From Strix aluco (Eukaryota; Chordata; Aves; Strigiformes; Strigidae), in assembly GCF_031877795.1 (NCBI RefSeq), contig NC_133935.1, positions 81,559,748-81,623,747 on the forward strand: a stretch of 64,000 bases of DNA. The letters run 5' to 3'. Below the pieces are notes generated by a model that did not search any database, was not told where the DNA came from, and worked only from the letters and a program-made list of their open reading frames with translations. Positions 24,063 through 37,500 of this stretch are shown here, one piece after another. The stretch's first letter is position 1; each line of letters begins with the position of its first letter. Position numbers and translations under genes: made by a program.

Positions 24063-27000
24063 GGACAGAATCAGGAAAGCCATCAGAATCAGGAAAGTTA
24101 AACTGCACTCCTATGCTTCGGACTTCTTCAGGACATCCAGAAACCTACTTCTGTAATGACCCAGTCTTCAGATATGCCAACATGAAAGCCTCCGGCAAGG
24201 GAAGGTTTGTAGTAAGACAGCACAGCATCAACGTGACCTATTATCAAGTTGGGAGCTGAGAAAAAGCACTGCCTACATATTTTGTATGACCATAAAAATA
24301 TCACTGGGAACCTGGAAGGGAAAAATGCTACCACGGTTTAGAAAATCCTCAATGACATTCATTGCACATAACTAATGAAAATACCTAACCTATTAACCTG
24401 TCACCTATGCAGCTCCTGATCTTCAATTTACCTCTTCACCCTTCTGCTTCCTAATACCACACTGAACCTCTTCAGGCTCCAAGACGAGTAACAATCATGG
24501 CGCTATTAATATGACAGTCAGCAGCCTCTTCCTACGTCACCCAGCCTCACATGGATTCCTTGACATTAGACTTAAGGCCTCAGATCAAATCATTGAGTTT
24601 GTGAGACGTTTTCCAGTATAATTTTTCTGACTGAAAAGCTGAAGGAGCTCTAGGATTCTCCAGTCTTTTTTGTCCTACACCATCCTACTTTCTGAATAAT
24701 AATCAAAATGTTGTAATTAACTGGACACACCTGTGAGCCTGGAAGCAAAGAAAAAGTCTGAGACATCCTGATGTGAAGAGCACTGCTCCTGTTAATACTG
24801 AAGAATTACCAGATTAATTATATTTAATTGGTTAGCTCATGATCTAGCATCTGAAATGAAAAAAAAAAAAAAAAAAGCATTTTACACACCAGAAAACTGT
24901 TGGCCAAATTAATATCAGTTAGAATGGGGAGGGGATATTTTGAAAGTAACTTGCAGCATAATAAAATGTTAACTTGGAAATAGGAATAATCATACTGACT
25001 TGGGATATGTTGCAAGATAAAGACCTTATTTTGTTGGCTAATTTAATGGCATTTTGAAAAACACATTAATTAATGGTTTGATTGAGGAAATACTTTGCAA
25101 CTATTCATGAATATATACAAAATACTCTGAATTTGCCATATTTTCACCAGAAAAAAAGGAACTATGGATTCTTAATATGTAACAATAACAATATGATACT
25201 GAGACATCAACTGAAATAGATGAAATTAAAAGCTGACTGCCCCTCAGAGCCAGTGCACTTTGTCCTGACTCATTTGGCTGCCACAGCGGTGCAGCCAGTG
25301 ACTATCGAGGGTGACACAAGGCAGCCATTCTAATGGAATAAAGACGACTTTCATCTCCGGGTTTCTCCAACTAGAATAATGTGATGGTGGCCCGTGACAA
25401 ATGAGCAGATGGTCTGAGTCCAGTTGTAGGATACCCACCCCAAAATGCCCCACAACAGGCTCACAACTTACTGTACACGGGAGCCTCTGAGTTCTTGAAG
25501 TATTTTTTTCTAAGTCGTGGCTGAGAAACATTAGCAGTACAGGACAGAAACCTTGGTTTTCAGCTATCGGATCATCCTAAGTGTTGTGTGGATAGCTAGA
25601 AGACTTTGACCTAAAGTCACCTTGTCCTAGTTTCTAATTCACTTTTATGCAGATGAGATGACAGGATCGGGGCCTAAGTATCCAAACTGGGTAATACAGT
25701 CATAAATGAAAATCGCAAGATTTACTCATCTGAGTAACCATAATTAGGTCTGCTTGCAGGACTAGGCTTATTCTGCACGTAGTAAAGAATGAATCTCTTT
25801 AATTCACAAGAAGCAAATTGAGAAATACTAATGAAAAAGGGGATGTGCTAGCTCTCGTGAAATGTTACTCAAAACTGCAGTGTGCAGCGTTCAGATTGAA
25901 ATATCATTTCAAATCATGAGTGTCCCTTTAAGCAAAAAAATCCAACACAGAGAAGGAAGAAAAGGAGAAAGAGAGCAGCTGATAAAACACTGCCATCACT
26001 TTTTCATAAATTATACCCCAAAATGTTTCACAAAATTGAGTAACAGAGGAAAACAGAAAAGACCTTTTTATTTTTGTAGCACATTCCTTTGGCAAATGCA
26101 GGATAAAGCCTATCATGTGAGTTGAACAGTAAATGAAGGCCTTATGCTTTATAAAAATTCTCCTATTGTCCCAGGAAGGATGAGAGTCAAACACAACAGT
26201 TTCAGCAATGCTCTAAGTCTTGTAAATAAAGTTAGCAGACAGGAATCAGCAGACTGTTTGGGGAGAAGAGAAAAAAAAAAAAAAAAGAGAAAATACTCTT
26301 TTTGTATACAAAATTTAGGCCCACTGCTGCTGCATTTCAGACCTGACTACACTGCACTGTACCAGAGATTAATTGGACCCACACAATTTAGCAAACAGCA
26401 TATGACATCCATCTACCTTTGCTGCTTCAGCATCCTCCCAAAAATATATAATGCAGGATTTTAAATAGTACGTTAGCCCAGTTTCCTTTCACAAAGTCTT
26501 ACAGCAAAGTTTAGGAAAATTCCAAAAGTAGCATATTGATTGCCTCTGGGATTTTCCACTTAGCAATTTAATAGAAAATTACACCCTTACCCAATCTGTG
26601 AGGTTTCCATAACCTCCCTCATGAATTTAATTTTCCAGAGTCTAATAAATTTTACCATTAGGCATATTTTCTGATATTGCTTCACCATTAAGCCTGTTTC
26701 CCAATTTTGCTTTCTGGAACCAGGTATGCTGTCTGTGTGGCGTTTGGACGGCACCTCGCACAAGAGAACTCAGATCTGACTGTGACTACGCACACAGGAT
26801 ACTAATCGCTATTGTTAATATTCAGTTTGCTTTTACTAATTTTATGTCATTATTCCAAGTGATAGGGTCGGTCAGTATTACTGGAACCAATGGGATTCTC
26901 CTGGGTACTCTGACGAGACCAAGGGAAGATCCGCATTTGCATCTGTTCGAGTAGGCGTAAGCAAGTATCACATACTCTTCTCCTTGTCATAACACAGCCT

Positions 27001-27480
27001 GACTACACGTAAAACACAAGATGATGATCGGGAGCTGTGTTTTCAGTTATCGGTAGTCATAACTGTAAAAGCCTGGGTCCTTCCTCTACAGGCAACAGGC
27101 AAAAGCACTCTTGACTGTAAAAAACACCGCTACACCAGAGATGGATTTAGCACAACAAGTGAACTGGAAGTATGGCTGAAGGCGTCAAGCGGTGAATAAA
27201 TCAAAGCCCTGATTTCAGCTGTGCTGAGCCATCCGTGTGGCGGCAGTGACCTCCTGGTGACCATCGGCGAGTCGCCAGATGTGCTAAATCTGACTTCTCC
27301 TGAAGACCGAGGCTCTCTTCCCCTCGCTACGGCGATCCACGTTTAACTAACGTGGGCGAAGCTCGGCATCCCTGGGCCTGGCCGGCAGTTCAGCGCACTC
27401 CTCCAGGCCTCGGTCCGCCACGCAAGTGGGCACACCGTTGCCATAATTACTGTAAAACACAGCAATAAGCAGCTGTTAGC
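24063..27480. other. Intergenic region upstream of BEND7
   Basis: Mostly AT-rich DNA with A tracts near 24859-24876 and 26270-26286 that becomes GC-rich from about 27,230 as it approaches the BEND7 CpG island. No gene or mobile element is recognised. Confidence 0.65.
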
Positions 27481-27842
27481 GTCAGCCCAACACCCTTTCT
27501 GGCTTTTGCCTACTTCCCGCACGCGGCGGCCCCGCCACCGCCAAGCTGAGCCCCATCCCTGCCGGACCTCGGCCCGGGAAGGCGTCCACGGTCCCGCTCA
27601 ACGCGAGGAGTTCCCCCCTCAGCCCCTCAGGGGACCCACCGCCGCCGACGGGGCCCGCGGGCAGCCGAGCGGCCCCGAGCACACCCGGCGGCGGCGCAAG
27701 GCCGCACCGAGAGGCCGCCGCTCCCTCACGGCCGGGCACCCCCCTGCCCGCCGGGGAGCCGCGGCGCCTGCCCGGGGGGCGGGCAGGGGAACCCGTGTGG
27801 GCGGCGGGGCACGGCAGGGGGAGCACGCAGGGGGAGCCCGTG

Positions 27843-27908
27843 AGGGGAGCGTGTGGGGAGCGGGGGGGTGGGGGGGGGTGTGCGGGGGGCGGAGGCGGCG
27901 GGAGGGGG
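27843..27908 (+). other. G-run cluster, potential G-quadruplexes in the BEND7 promoter
   Basis: Within 66 bases there are at least seven G runs of three or more, including runs of 7, 9 and 6, separated by 1-4 bases. This meets the usual G3+N1-7 pattern several times over. It lies on the non-template strand for BEND7. Confidence 0.8.
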
Positions 27909-28440
27909 CACACAAAATGGCGCTGCCCTCTCAGCCCCGCTCCCTCCAGCCCCGCGGCGGGGCCCGGCGGCGCCCGCCGCCTTCCCCCGGCGCGTCGTCT
28001 GGCGGCGGGCCGGCCTCGGGGTGGCGGCTTACGGCCGGGGCTGGCGGAACCGCCGCGGGGCGCGCCGGGCTGCGCGCCGCCTTCCCCCAGCAGGTGGCAC
28101 CGGGGTCCCGGAGCCGGCGGCGAGCCATTGCGGGCCGCCCTTCGCCGCCGGGCCGCGGCCGCGCAGCCGGCGGGGGGGAAGGCGGCGGCGCTGCCCGGCA
28201 TCGCCCCCGCGGGGCTCCCCCCGCCGCACCCCGCTTTCCCTCAAAGTTTGGGGCGGGAGGTAAGGGCGGGGGGAGGGGGAAGACCGGAGCCAACTTGTCC
28301 CGGATCCCTTTATTCACCGCCGGAGCCGCCGTCTCCCAACCCCCGCGTGTTTTGCTGATTAAAGAGACGGACCTTGGTCCTGCCGCCGCCACCGCCGGGT
28401 GGCCGCCCGGCCGCCCCGCTCCTTCCTTCCTGCCCGCACC

Positions 28441-28501
28441 ATGGAGTTCACCCAGAGGAAGAGAAGCAGGAAATCCCAAAGCTTTAAACTGATCAACGAA
28501 G
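28441..28501 (+). CDS. BEND7: BEND7 coding exon 1 (residues 1-20)
   Basis: It encodes [20 protein letters not shown] and ends one base into codon 21. The donor GTAAGG starts at 28502. It is embedded in the CpG island. The first residues match the [17 protein letters not shown] start known from the family. Confidence 0.95.
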
Positions 28502-31500
28502 GTAAGGCGGCGGCGGCCGGGGGGCGGCGGGGGCGGCCCGGGCTTTGTTCCCTCGCCGGGGGCAGCCCCGACTTTTGCACCGGGGGGAGCGGGGCGTTAC
28601 GAAACGCCCGTGCTCCCGCTCCCCCGTGTCGCCTCTCCCTCTCCGCATCTGTTATTTAACTCCGCAATCCTGTGCTTGAACTCCCCGAAACCATTGCACG
28701 CCTTTTATTTCTTTTCTTTTAACCCCCCCTTTCCTCTTCCCCCCCCCCAGTTATTTTTTGCATGTGTGTTACGTGTTGTTGCAAAAACAAACACACACCC
28801 CAAACACCCCAGAAAGGTGGACGTGTTTTTTTTCCAGGCAGATCTTGCACAAAATAAAGTTGGATCGTGTTTCGTGGTAAATCCTGCTTGGGGGGGAAAG
28901 AAAAGGTAAAATCGGGAAGGGAGCAAAATATAATGACACTTGAGCAGTAACGGACCTTCTTAGTATTCAACTCCTGTGGATTTATTGTGTTTTGGGTGTT
29001 TTTTTTCCTCCCCGTGACTGCGTACATCCGCGTATTTCAAAGAAAAGCCGAATAGAGGTTGCTTTATTAAAAATCCACGCAGCTAATTAATTGTATGTGG
29101 GCAGGGGAGAGCCGCTGGCGTGTAACTTGTTCGCTTGGGGTGTGTTTGCCTTTGGAAAAGAGAATATTATAAAAGAGATTGTGAGTGGAAATATTTGGAT
29201 TCATGTCAGGGAAGAAGCACAGCTCTGTGTTTCAGTCTTGCTGGGGTTTTTTTTAGTAATAAATAATAAAAAGATACATGTGCTGGTAGCATTTTAACAG
29301 GTGGACTTCTCAGCCCTAGGGATTTATTTTGGTTGGGGCTTTATCCCTTCTCCAGCTGATGAGATCTTTTTGCCCTGATGGATTTGACTTGAGATCTTTT
29401 TTCCTTTTGTGTTTCCAAGTATTGGACGGGAATATCTCCATGAAACACCGTGTGTGTCCTGCATGCCAAGTTCAAGGCAGGTGACTGCTTAGGTGTAATG
29501 TCACACTTGGGAAAAGGCGGACACACACACGAGTGTCAAGACTTGCTGTCTGAAGAGTGATGTCTTTGCAGGTGCTTGGCAAAATCACTTTTGATGTGAA
29601 GAAATTTAAAGGTGGAAATAAACACACTTGGTAGGAACAGTAAATAATGACTGCTGTGTTGTGGTAGGGGGGGTCTGGAGCATCGCACATACTCCCTGTT
29701 AAAAACTAGAGGGGCAGTGACCCGTCAGACTTGTCTGAAGTGTATTAGAGGTCTGTATGCATTAGCAAACCTATCAAGGGTTTAATTTCTACGAGAACAG
29801 GTTTGGTTTGTAGGGTTTTGATATCGAATATGCTTCCGACTCAGAGGCAGAGTTAGTGCAGGACTGGGCTGGAGCCTGGAGGAGGGGGGGGTGTGAAAGT
29901 GAAACCTGTGGAAAAGCAAAACTGGAATTGAAGACATGGTTTTACTTCTGTCCTAATGGAGCTGTAACGGAATATGTGTGCTATCAGAAATAGATGACTA
30001 TTTTACTAATTCTCAGTTGCCACTCATTACAGGTTTAGCAGTGCCTCAGTGTAGAAGACAATCTATTTAACCTTGTTTTAATAGGTAAATTCAGTTATGA
30101 TGGTACATTATTACTAATTCTTATTTTATCTGGGGTCTCTTTTTGGACGTGGAAAGTCAAATAGAAAGCTACACTAAAAACATCCTAGAGACAAAATTAT
30201 GTCTCAGTACTTTGAGAATGGAGGAGATAAAAATCACATTTTGCATGTGAGTCTGCACTTGCATACTCTTTTTCTATCACAGTTGATTAGAAAGATAATT
30301 ATGTATAAATAGTTGTCTCTTGTAATTGGCCTTTGCCTCTTTCAGGAGTCATTCTGTAATGTCACAGTTTAGTGTTTACTGTTGTGAAATTGATATGGAT
30401 TTCACAGCGCCTGGACTGTGACATCCGAGGCAGAAGGAGGAAACCAAAGAGAAAAGGGTATGCTGTGTCAATTTGTTGGTAACACACCATCTGTTAATGA
30501 TGTGCGCCGGTACAGTGCTTACTGTGTCCCAAAAAAAACTTCAGAGCACCTTATCGAGATGATCAGTAATGACCAGATCAAGAGGAAACCTACTCCTGCA
30601 CTAAAATGCATCTGCCTCTGGGGTGAAATGTGGTGACTTTAAGGCAGGAGCTGTAAATCAGAAGAATATTGTGACCAGCTGGACGGTTGGAGGGAAGTGC
30701 TAGAGAAGAAACCATGTGTAATATATATATGCAAGGACCATGAGTCTGTAAGTCATTTAATTCCTAGTTTTCACATACTCACTCCCAGCAGATCTTGGAC
30801 ACCCTTGAGAGTGTGAAAATGCAGTGTGGTGGGTTGACCTTGGCTGGCCACCAAGTGCCCACCAAGCTGCTCCATCAGATCCCCTCCTCAACAGGACAGC
30901 TAATGGCTGTGGAGGGCAGTCAGCATAAATCCCATAGTTTTAGCCATATGAAAGGAACCTTTACTTCCTCGATGTCATATCTCAAACTTCACCTTTACCT
31001 GCTTCACTCACTGGGTGTGCTCGGTAGGCAGAGGAACCCTTTGTGTAGCACCTCGTCACTGACCTCTCCAACTCCCTGTTGTGGTTTTTTTTTTTCCCCT
31101 CTCATTTTCTTTCCAGGCCCTTTCCTTTCTTTTTGAATTGCTGTGTTAGGCTTGATTCTAGTTCACTTACTGGGTTGTTCCTCCTCTTGTGCCCTCAAGA
31201 CAATCATGCTGTACAAACAAACAGCACATAACAAAAAAGTTTGGCTTCCAGGAGACCTTTCCAATCCTGTAGCTGTTTTGTCAGAGGTGCAGGTGTGCTG
31301 CTTGTGGAAGGAGTTGCTGCTTGTACCACCCTCTGTTTCTGTTTTGCCTTTTAAGTGAATCCCCCAAAGTGCTCTTCCATGAGTTAATCTCTACCTCCTT
31401 TTTTGTGAGGCAGGTAAACATAAAAACCAGTTTACAGAGGGAGTAGCTGAGAGTGTTGGGAACTGGGAGGGCGTTAAAGGAGTTAGGTGGGAGGGTGGCT

Positions 31501-34500
31501 GTTTCAAGACACTGGGTATATTGTTCAGTCTTGAGCGATTTGCCGAAGGACAAAGTGTGTGCCAGTAGCAGAGTCAGAAATAGCATCCAGGAGAGCTGCC
31601 TTTAGACATTATTTTTTTCTTGAACTTACTATTCCCTCTGCACACACATGTAAACAAAACTCTGGTTTTACTGAACACCTGCCTGAGATTACAGCAGAGA
31701 CCTTCACAGCAAAATATTCTTTTCTTTGAAATAGAAATTCTCTGGTGATTTTTATTTATTTATTTTTTTAAATCCTGTAACATATCTGAATATGAGATAC
31801 TAATGTTTATTCTTAGGGTCACCACAGATACTAGTTTCTGTAGGTGAATATCCTAAGGTGTCCCTGATCCTCCTTTCCTCAGAATTCAGAGGCCAGTGAC
31901 ACCAATATGAGTCAGGATAGCTGAACGATGCAGCCTAACGTACATTGGTGATTTTTCTGATTGAGGTGAAGTTTGAAAGTTTCCCTTGGTCTCTGGGAAG
32001 GTAAAGATTTCATTATAAATCTGCTTTCCATCTGTAAAGCAAGAAGCCAGATAATTGGCATCTGGTGGGATAATTTGCTGTGAAAATGAACACAGTAATT
32101 TAGGGCAGGCGTAGCTATTCCCTAAAATCTGTGAAATATTTGAGCTGAGTCTCTCCAGTGTGAGCGAAGTTTTTTTAGGAGGTGCTGATACAGAGCACAT
32201 TTTCTGTGGTTAATTTGATGTACGTGAAATAAACTGCAGATATATTGATAAATTATGTAGTAAAACTGTAGCAATGTGTTCAGTGTTCATTTTTTCCAGA
32301 TCACTTGAGTTCTAATTTTTTTTATCGTTTTTCATTCCAGATTACCATCATGAGATATATAAGATCTCTGACTACAGCAATGATGTTAATGGGGAGACCA
32401 AAGAAACACAACCAGTTTTTTTAGGTATGTGCTTGTGTTGATTAATTTCCGAGCAACATAGCGTGGCCATTTGCAATTAGGGAGGAAAAAAATCTCTGCA
32501 AGCACAGGAAGCGCCTGCCATTGTTTAATATGACGTTCTTTTCAAGACCCTTTTATTCTACGAATTGCCAATATATCCTTTATTAACACTGCTAAAAGTT
32601 GTAATTTCAGACATAAATGTTTATTAGTGTCTACACACAGTGCTAATTATCACTCACTCAGAGAGCCAGATGCTGACTCTGCAGTTTTGCAGCTCTGTGC
32701 TCACCCCATTTACATTGCATATTCGCTGGCATGCTTCACTGGCAATAGTTTGTGTAATTGGGGTATTACATCTTTGACATCTGGATAACAGAAATTCAAT
32801 TTCCAGGAAGCTGCTATTTGTTTGGTTTTGCTTCTGCCTTGGGTGGGATAGAGGATTAATGTGCTGTCTTAATGTAATGTCCTTTCACCTCTGTAGCTTG
32901 CCTGCTAATCCTGCCATGGCAAAATTAAATTAAATCAACAGTTAAAAATGTGTAAAGAAAACAGAGAAGTAATATAGAGTCTGCAGCATGATATATACTA
33001 CAGCATGATAGGACTGGTTAGCAGCGAACCTTTATTTTCCTGCCTGTGTGCTTTTTGTCCCGATTAACTCCTCAGCTACAGAGTGCTTCTTCCTTTCCTG
33101 CTTCCAGCCCCCTCCTGTCACATCTAGGACCTCACCTGGGTGGGTAAAGCACATATTGGCAAAAATTTGGCGGGCCAAATTCAGAGGAGTAAGGGCCAGA
33201 TTTTTGAGCTACCATCATGACTCTTGCTGTATAAAGCAAGCTCTTGGACACCTTGCTCAGGCTTTGGAGAAAGCAGGTGCCTTTGCAGTGAGAAATTTGG
33301 GGGTGTCTGACTCTCCTTAACTGCACCAGGAGCCTAAACATTTTTGTAGGGTGGTTCAAGGTTTCTGTAGTCTGAGCATGAGTCCTGGAGCCAGCAAGAA
33401 GCATTGGTCCCAAGTGTGTGAATCAGCACCTGAAGCCAATCCGCATGCAAAATGCCTTTGTCTCCTTAATTCATAGTGCCACATCCTCTTGTAGAGATCA
33501 GCAGCAAATGGGAGAGAACAGGGGGATGTCTTGGGCAGCGTGGAATCTTATGACAGTTGGAATATTTACACAGGGGTGAGAGCTGTGTGAAGTTCCCTTC
33601 TCAGCTTCTTGCCGTTAGGATTTTGAGCAAGTATTTCTTCCCTACACCCATTTCCAGGGAGAAGCGAACACGGCTGCTGTACTTTATGTTTGGATTTCAT
33701 GTTCTGTAAGCACTTTCGGTGGAGTCTGATAAACCTGATGGAGTGGCCTCCACCAGAGTTTTATTTTGTTCTCTTCCAACCCTAAATCATGATAAAGCTT
33801 GGCAGGAGTTCTGCACTTACTTGCTTAACCCAAGATGCTTCTAAGGATGTGCAGGAGTCTGTGCTTTGACATCTGTGCCATGAGTCCAGTTGATTTTGAT
33901 TTTTGGTTTGGCTGTGTTGTCTTTGGGTTTGGTGTGGGGTTCTTTTTGAGTATGCCCAGCTTTTCATTGCGACTGAATGTGCTCTGGCATTTATGTGCCT
34001 AAAGTTCACCTATTTCAAGAGCTTGTCAGAATTTAAGCCTTAAGAATGTGAGTCCTATCAAGGATCTTCCTGATCAGGTACTGAATCAGCCCACCTTCAG
34101 TTGCAATTAAAAGAAAAAGGTGCTATTTCCTGATGATGTCCCGAGCATCCAACTTTTGTATTTCCTCAAAGCATCTTGGTTTTGACAAGACTGAATGACG
34201 TATAACCATGCAAGATTGTGGAGTAGGCTTTTTTTTTTTCCTTCAGGGTTGGGTTCAATTCAGTAAGTTACTCAGAGCTCATATAACCTTATCCACTTTA
34301 GTTTTGGTGGGTTACTTTGGTGTCCACTTCTATCCAGATTCCTAGTGACAAAGGCACTGATCTGAGATGTAGGGAAAGCAGTGTCAGGGACTAAATTAGG
34401 CTGAAAGCACTTGAAATCTGAGCTCCCACCTTTCAACAGGGATCTGGGATGAGTGACACTTGGCATTCCAGCTTTCCTTCAAAAAATTTCACATTGCATG

Positions 34501-37500
34501 GAGTAATTTTTCATTGTGCTTCATGAATGGTGGGATCACAACACTTTCTCCAGCTCAGTGTCCTGTCCACTAATAAGGAGCTTCAGGGTATAATCTGCTT
34601 CACTTGATTTCACTTTTTATGCCAGAACTCATCCTAGAAGGATGTTCAGTCCAATGTGTTGGTTTAGAGTCAAGTTTGTTTTCCAGTTTAGGTTTGTTCT
34701 TCAGTTTACGTGATCCATGGGATCAGCTGTTGAAACATCAATGTGATGCAGCCTTTAGTATGTGAATAGATGCTAAGATACATCATTGAGACTATTACCT
34801 TTAGAAAAGGTGAAATGTTAATGCCAGTATATAAACGAGTGAAGCTTTATCAGGAATGGGATGTGCATATGTTTTGGTTGCAGAGTTGAGAATGATGAAC
34901 TCAAACTGAAGAGATGAGGGGAGCTTCTAGGGTAAATGAGTAAATTGGAAGAATCCAGTTTGTTTAACATGCAGATAAATTAAGGATCAAGTGTCAGGAA
35001 AGACCTGTTGAACCTAGGTGGTCTGTTTTGTACCCGCACAGATGGACAAAACATGGCTTTGTGTAAATGTAGGCTGAAAATTGGAGGAAGCTTCAGTGCA
35101 ATTAGAGGAACGTGGTACTGGACGTGACCTCTGGTTGTGATGGTGTGAAGTCCAACTGCTTTTTTGAATGGAGCTTGGTAAACTGGGGAAGTTTGCTCAT
35201 GTGATGCAGTGTTGGAGCAGGAGATGTGGTAGTTTGTCCTCTCCAATCCTTTGTTCTGGTAAGACGATAAACAAGCAGTCACACCTTTCTATATGAAGGA
35301 CATACTAAACACAGCCTTTACAAAATTCGGGGCGGGGGGAAATGTCGCTACTGTATTTTGCAGATGAGGACTGGCATCTGTTTTGTTTTGAAGGGAAGGG
35401 CTTAGTTATCTGATACCAGGAGAGACTGCTCGACCTGAAAACGAGGAGGCAGCCCAGAGTGAAGTGCTTAAACCTTGAGTATGGATAAGATTTAAGACAG
35501 ACCTGACTTCAGCTTTTACCAGTTATCAGCATAAACCTTCTGTCGCAGGGCTGCTAGCCCAGACTTGGAAATACAAGCCCATGAGGGGACTGTACACCCA
35601 TGTGTTGTGAACAATGCTGGTTAAACCTAGCTTGTCTATACAAAAAATATCTTTTGCAGACAGCACATTGGTTTTTTTTTTTTTTAGTCTTAATATTTTA
35701 TTATCATCACAAAAAAGCAGAAATATAATATACCTCCAGACTGAGTGTTTTTACAGTGCTTTCAACTTGAAATCCAGGCTCTATGTTTGAAAGGTTAATG
35801 TAGAAAACTAATTATATTATCCTGGTAATCAAATGTGTGATGAGACATTTGTCTGTGTAATTAACAGTGAAGAACTTTTATAGTTTCATAAAATCGAATG
35901 CTATGCACAGTGTGCTTGGAGCATTTGTTTTGAAGAGATGTCCAAAACAGAGATGTTTATGACTGATATAAAGTGGAACTGAAATGTACTGTAATGCAGG
36001 TGTCTGTGCATTTTACAGCATTTCGCATTGTTGAAATGGAAGGCAGCAGATTAATAACTTCACTATGTCATGGTAAAAATAAATAATGTGTTCTTGGAGC
36101 AGGGGAGCGATGCATAAGTTACTCACTAATTTCAAGAATTTATTCTGTCCCAGAAATAATATCCTTTGCAATTTATTCACAGAGAAGAAGTTGACTTAAC
36201 ACAGGTCTGTGAAGTTACTTGTTACTTTTAATAGAACTGTATTCCAGGTCTGATTGTTGCAATAGTAGATTCTGTAATTAAGACTGCATAAAAGTTTATG
36301 TATCTCTGTTCTCTGGTGATCTAACTGTAAAGCATTTGCCTTTGGGGCTGAAGCGTGATCTTGACCTGGGATGTTTCCAAGAACTGGGGGAGGTTGTTGC
36401 ATATCTATTATTTTTCTTAGTTATATAACTCCATTAATATATACATTTATTGAACAGTTGCTCACTTGTCCTTTTCTGAGCAATTTAGCTGTTGCAGTGT
36501 GGCACGAAAAGTGTGTAACTTAACGCTTCTGTATCTGCTCCTGTTGGGTGTTTTGAAACTGTTTCACCAAGGTCTTCAAAAGAGTGATTTTTGTGCTTGT
36601 GGTGGCCAGGCCACCTAGGCTGATCCAGCTTCCAGAGAAATAACCCCCCAAATCCTGAATGGTCCCAGGATCCGATCCTGGTTTTGATTCTGCAAATTGC
36701 TTTGCTTACATTAGTATTTGTGATGCTTGTTAACTTTCTGTGTCTTGCTGTAGGCAGGGCTGTCAATCAACCCGTTTGCCTCTACGCTTCATTTGAGAGT
36801 AGGGTGTCTAATTTGAGGGGGATCCAGTTTTCCTGCAGGTATAATCTTAGTGCGTTGTGTGATGACGTGAAGATGGAAAAGTGCATTTAAATGGCATTTT
36901 AGAGCACTGCTAAGATGCCTCAACTAAGACAGCTTAAATGTCCCTATATGTTAGCTTAGGGTAATCAAAGTCCCCAGCTCGTAACTCATGTTGCTTGTGT
37001 GACCCTCTGACATTGTTCGTGACCACTGCTCTCCCTGCTGACTTGGGGTTTAGGTTTTTAATTTGCAAAGCGTGTTGTTGCCTGTGTTACTTGTTCAATA
37101 TAGGTTCTTAGATGCCAGCAAAGACTGGGGATCGCTTATTTGAGAAATGCATGCTTACCCCATCAATTTAGCTTCACAGATGCCCCATTCAGATTACTCA
37201 CAGAGCAGTCACAACAACTTTCCATGTGATTTGGGAAATCTTTGATCTGATAAGGAATCTTGCACATGGCTTCTCTATTTTCCCCATGCTGACTTTCACA
37301 ATTTTCTATTTCAGGACCACTTGCGGTGCAAGATGGCAGTAGCAAAAATATCTTGAGTTTTGAAAGTTATGGTTTGATATGGGTATAGTTTTTACTGAGA
37401 AGGGCTGGCTAGCTCCCTTCTGGGATAACTGTCTTTGAAGGAAATACTTGAATATCACGTAACATTCAGAAAGGTGTTTTGGTGAGTTCAGCCTGGCTGT

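Larger units (their letters stand above)
27480..28660 (+). promoter_or_regulatory. BEND7 CpG-island promoter and 5' UTR
   Basis: About 1.2 kb of very GC-rich DNA with dense CpG that surrounds BEND7 exon 1. A YY1-type AAAATGGCG occurs at about 27913-27921, a motif often located just downstream of TATA-less start sites; the true start site is not determined. Long open frames on both strands here (for example 27506-28492) are a consequence of base composition, with few stop codons in GC-rich DNA. The island is broader than that of PRPF18, as is common for regulated or developmental genes (inference). Confidence 0.85.

Noticed and set aside
27506..28492. 328-codon plus-strand open frame and a 239-codon minus-strand frame over the BEND7 CpG island
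   Set aside because: The plus frame is not in frame with the BEND7 ATG, and both are Pro/Gly/Arg/Ala-rich with no domain. Stop codons are scarce in such GC-rich DNA, so these are compositional artefacts.
33755..33795. CTCTTCCAACCCTAAATCATGAT, similar to a CR1 3' end
   Set aside because: Only about 20 bases resemble CR1 and no octamer tail or upstream CR1 block is present.
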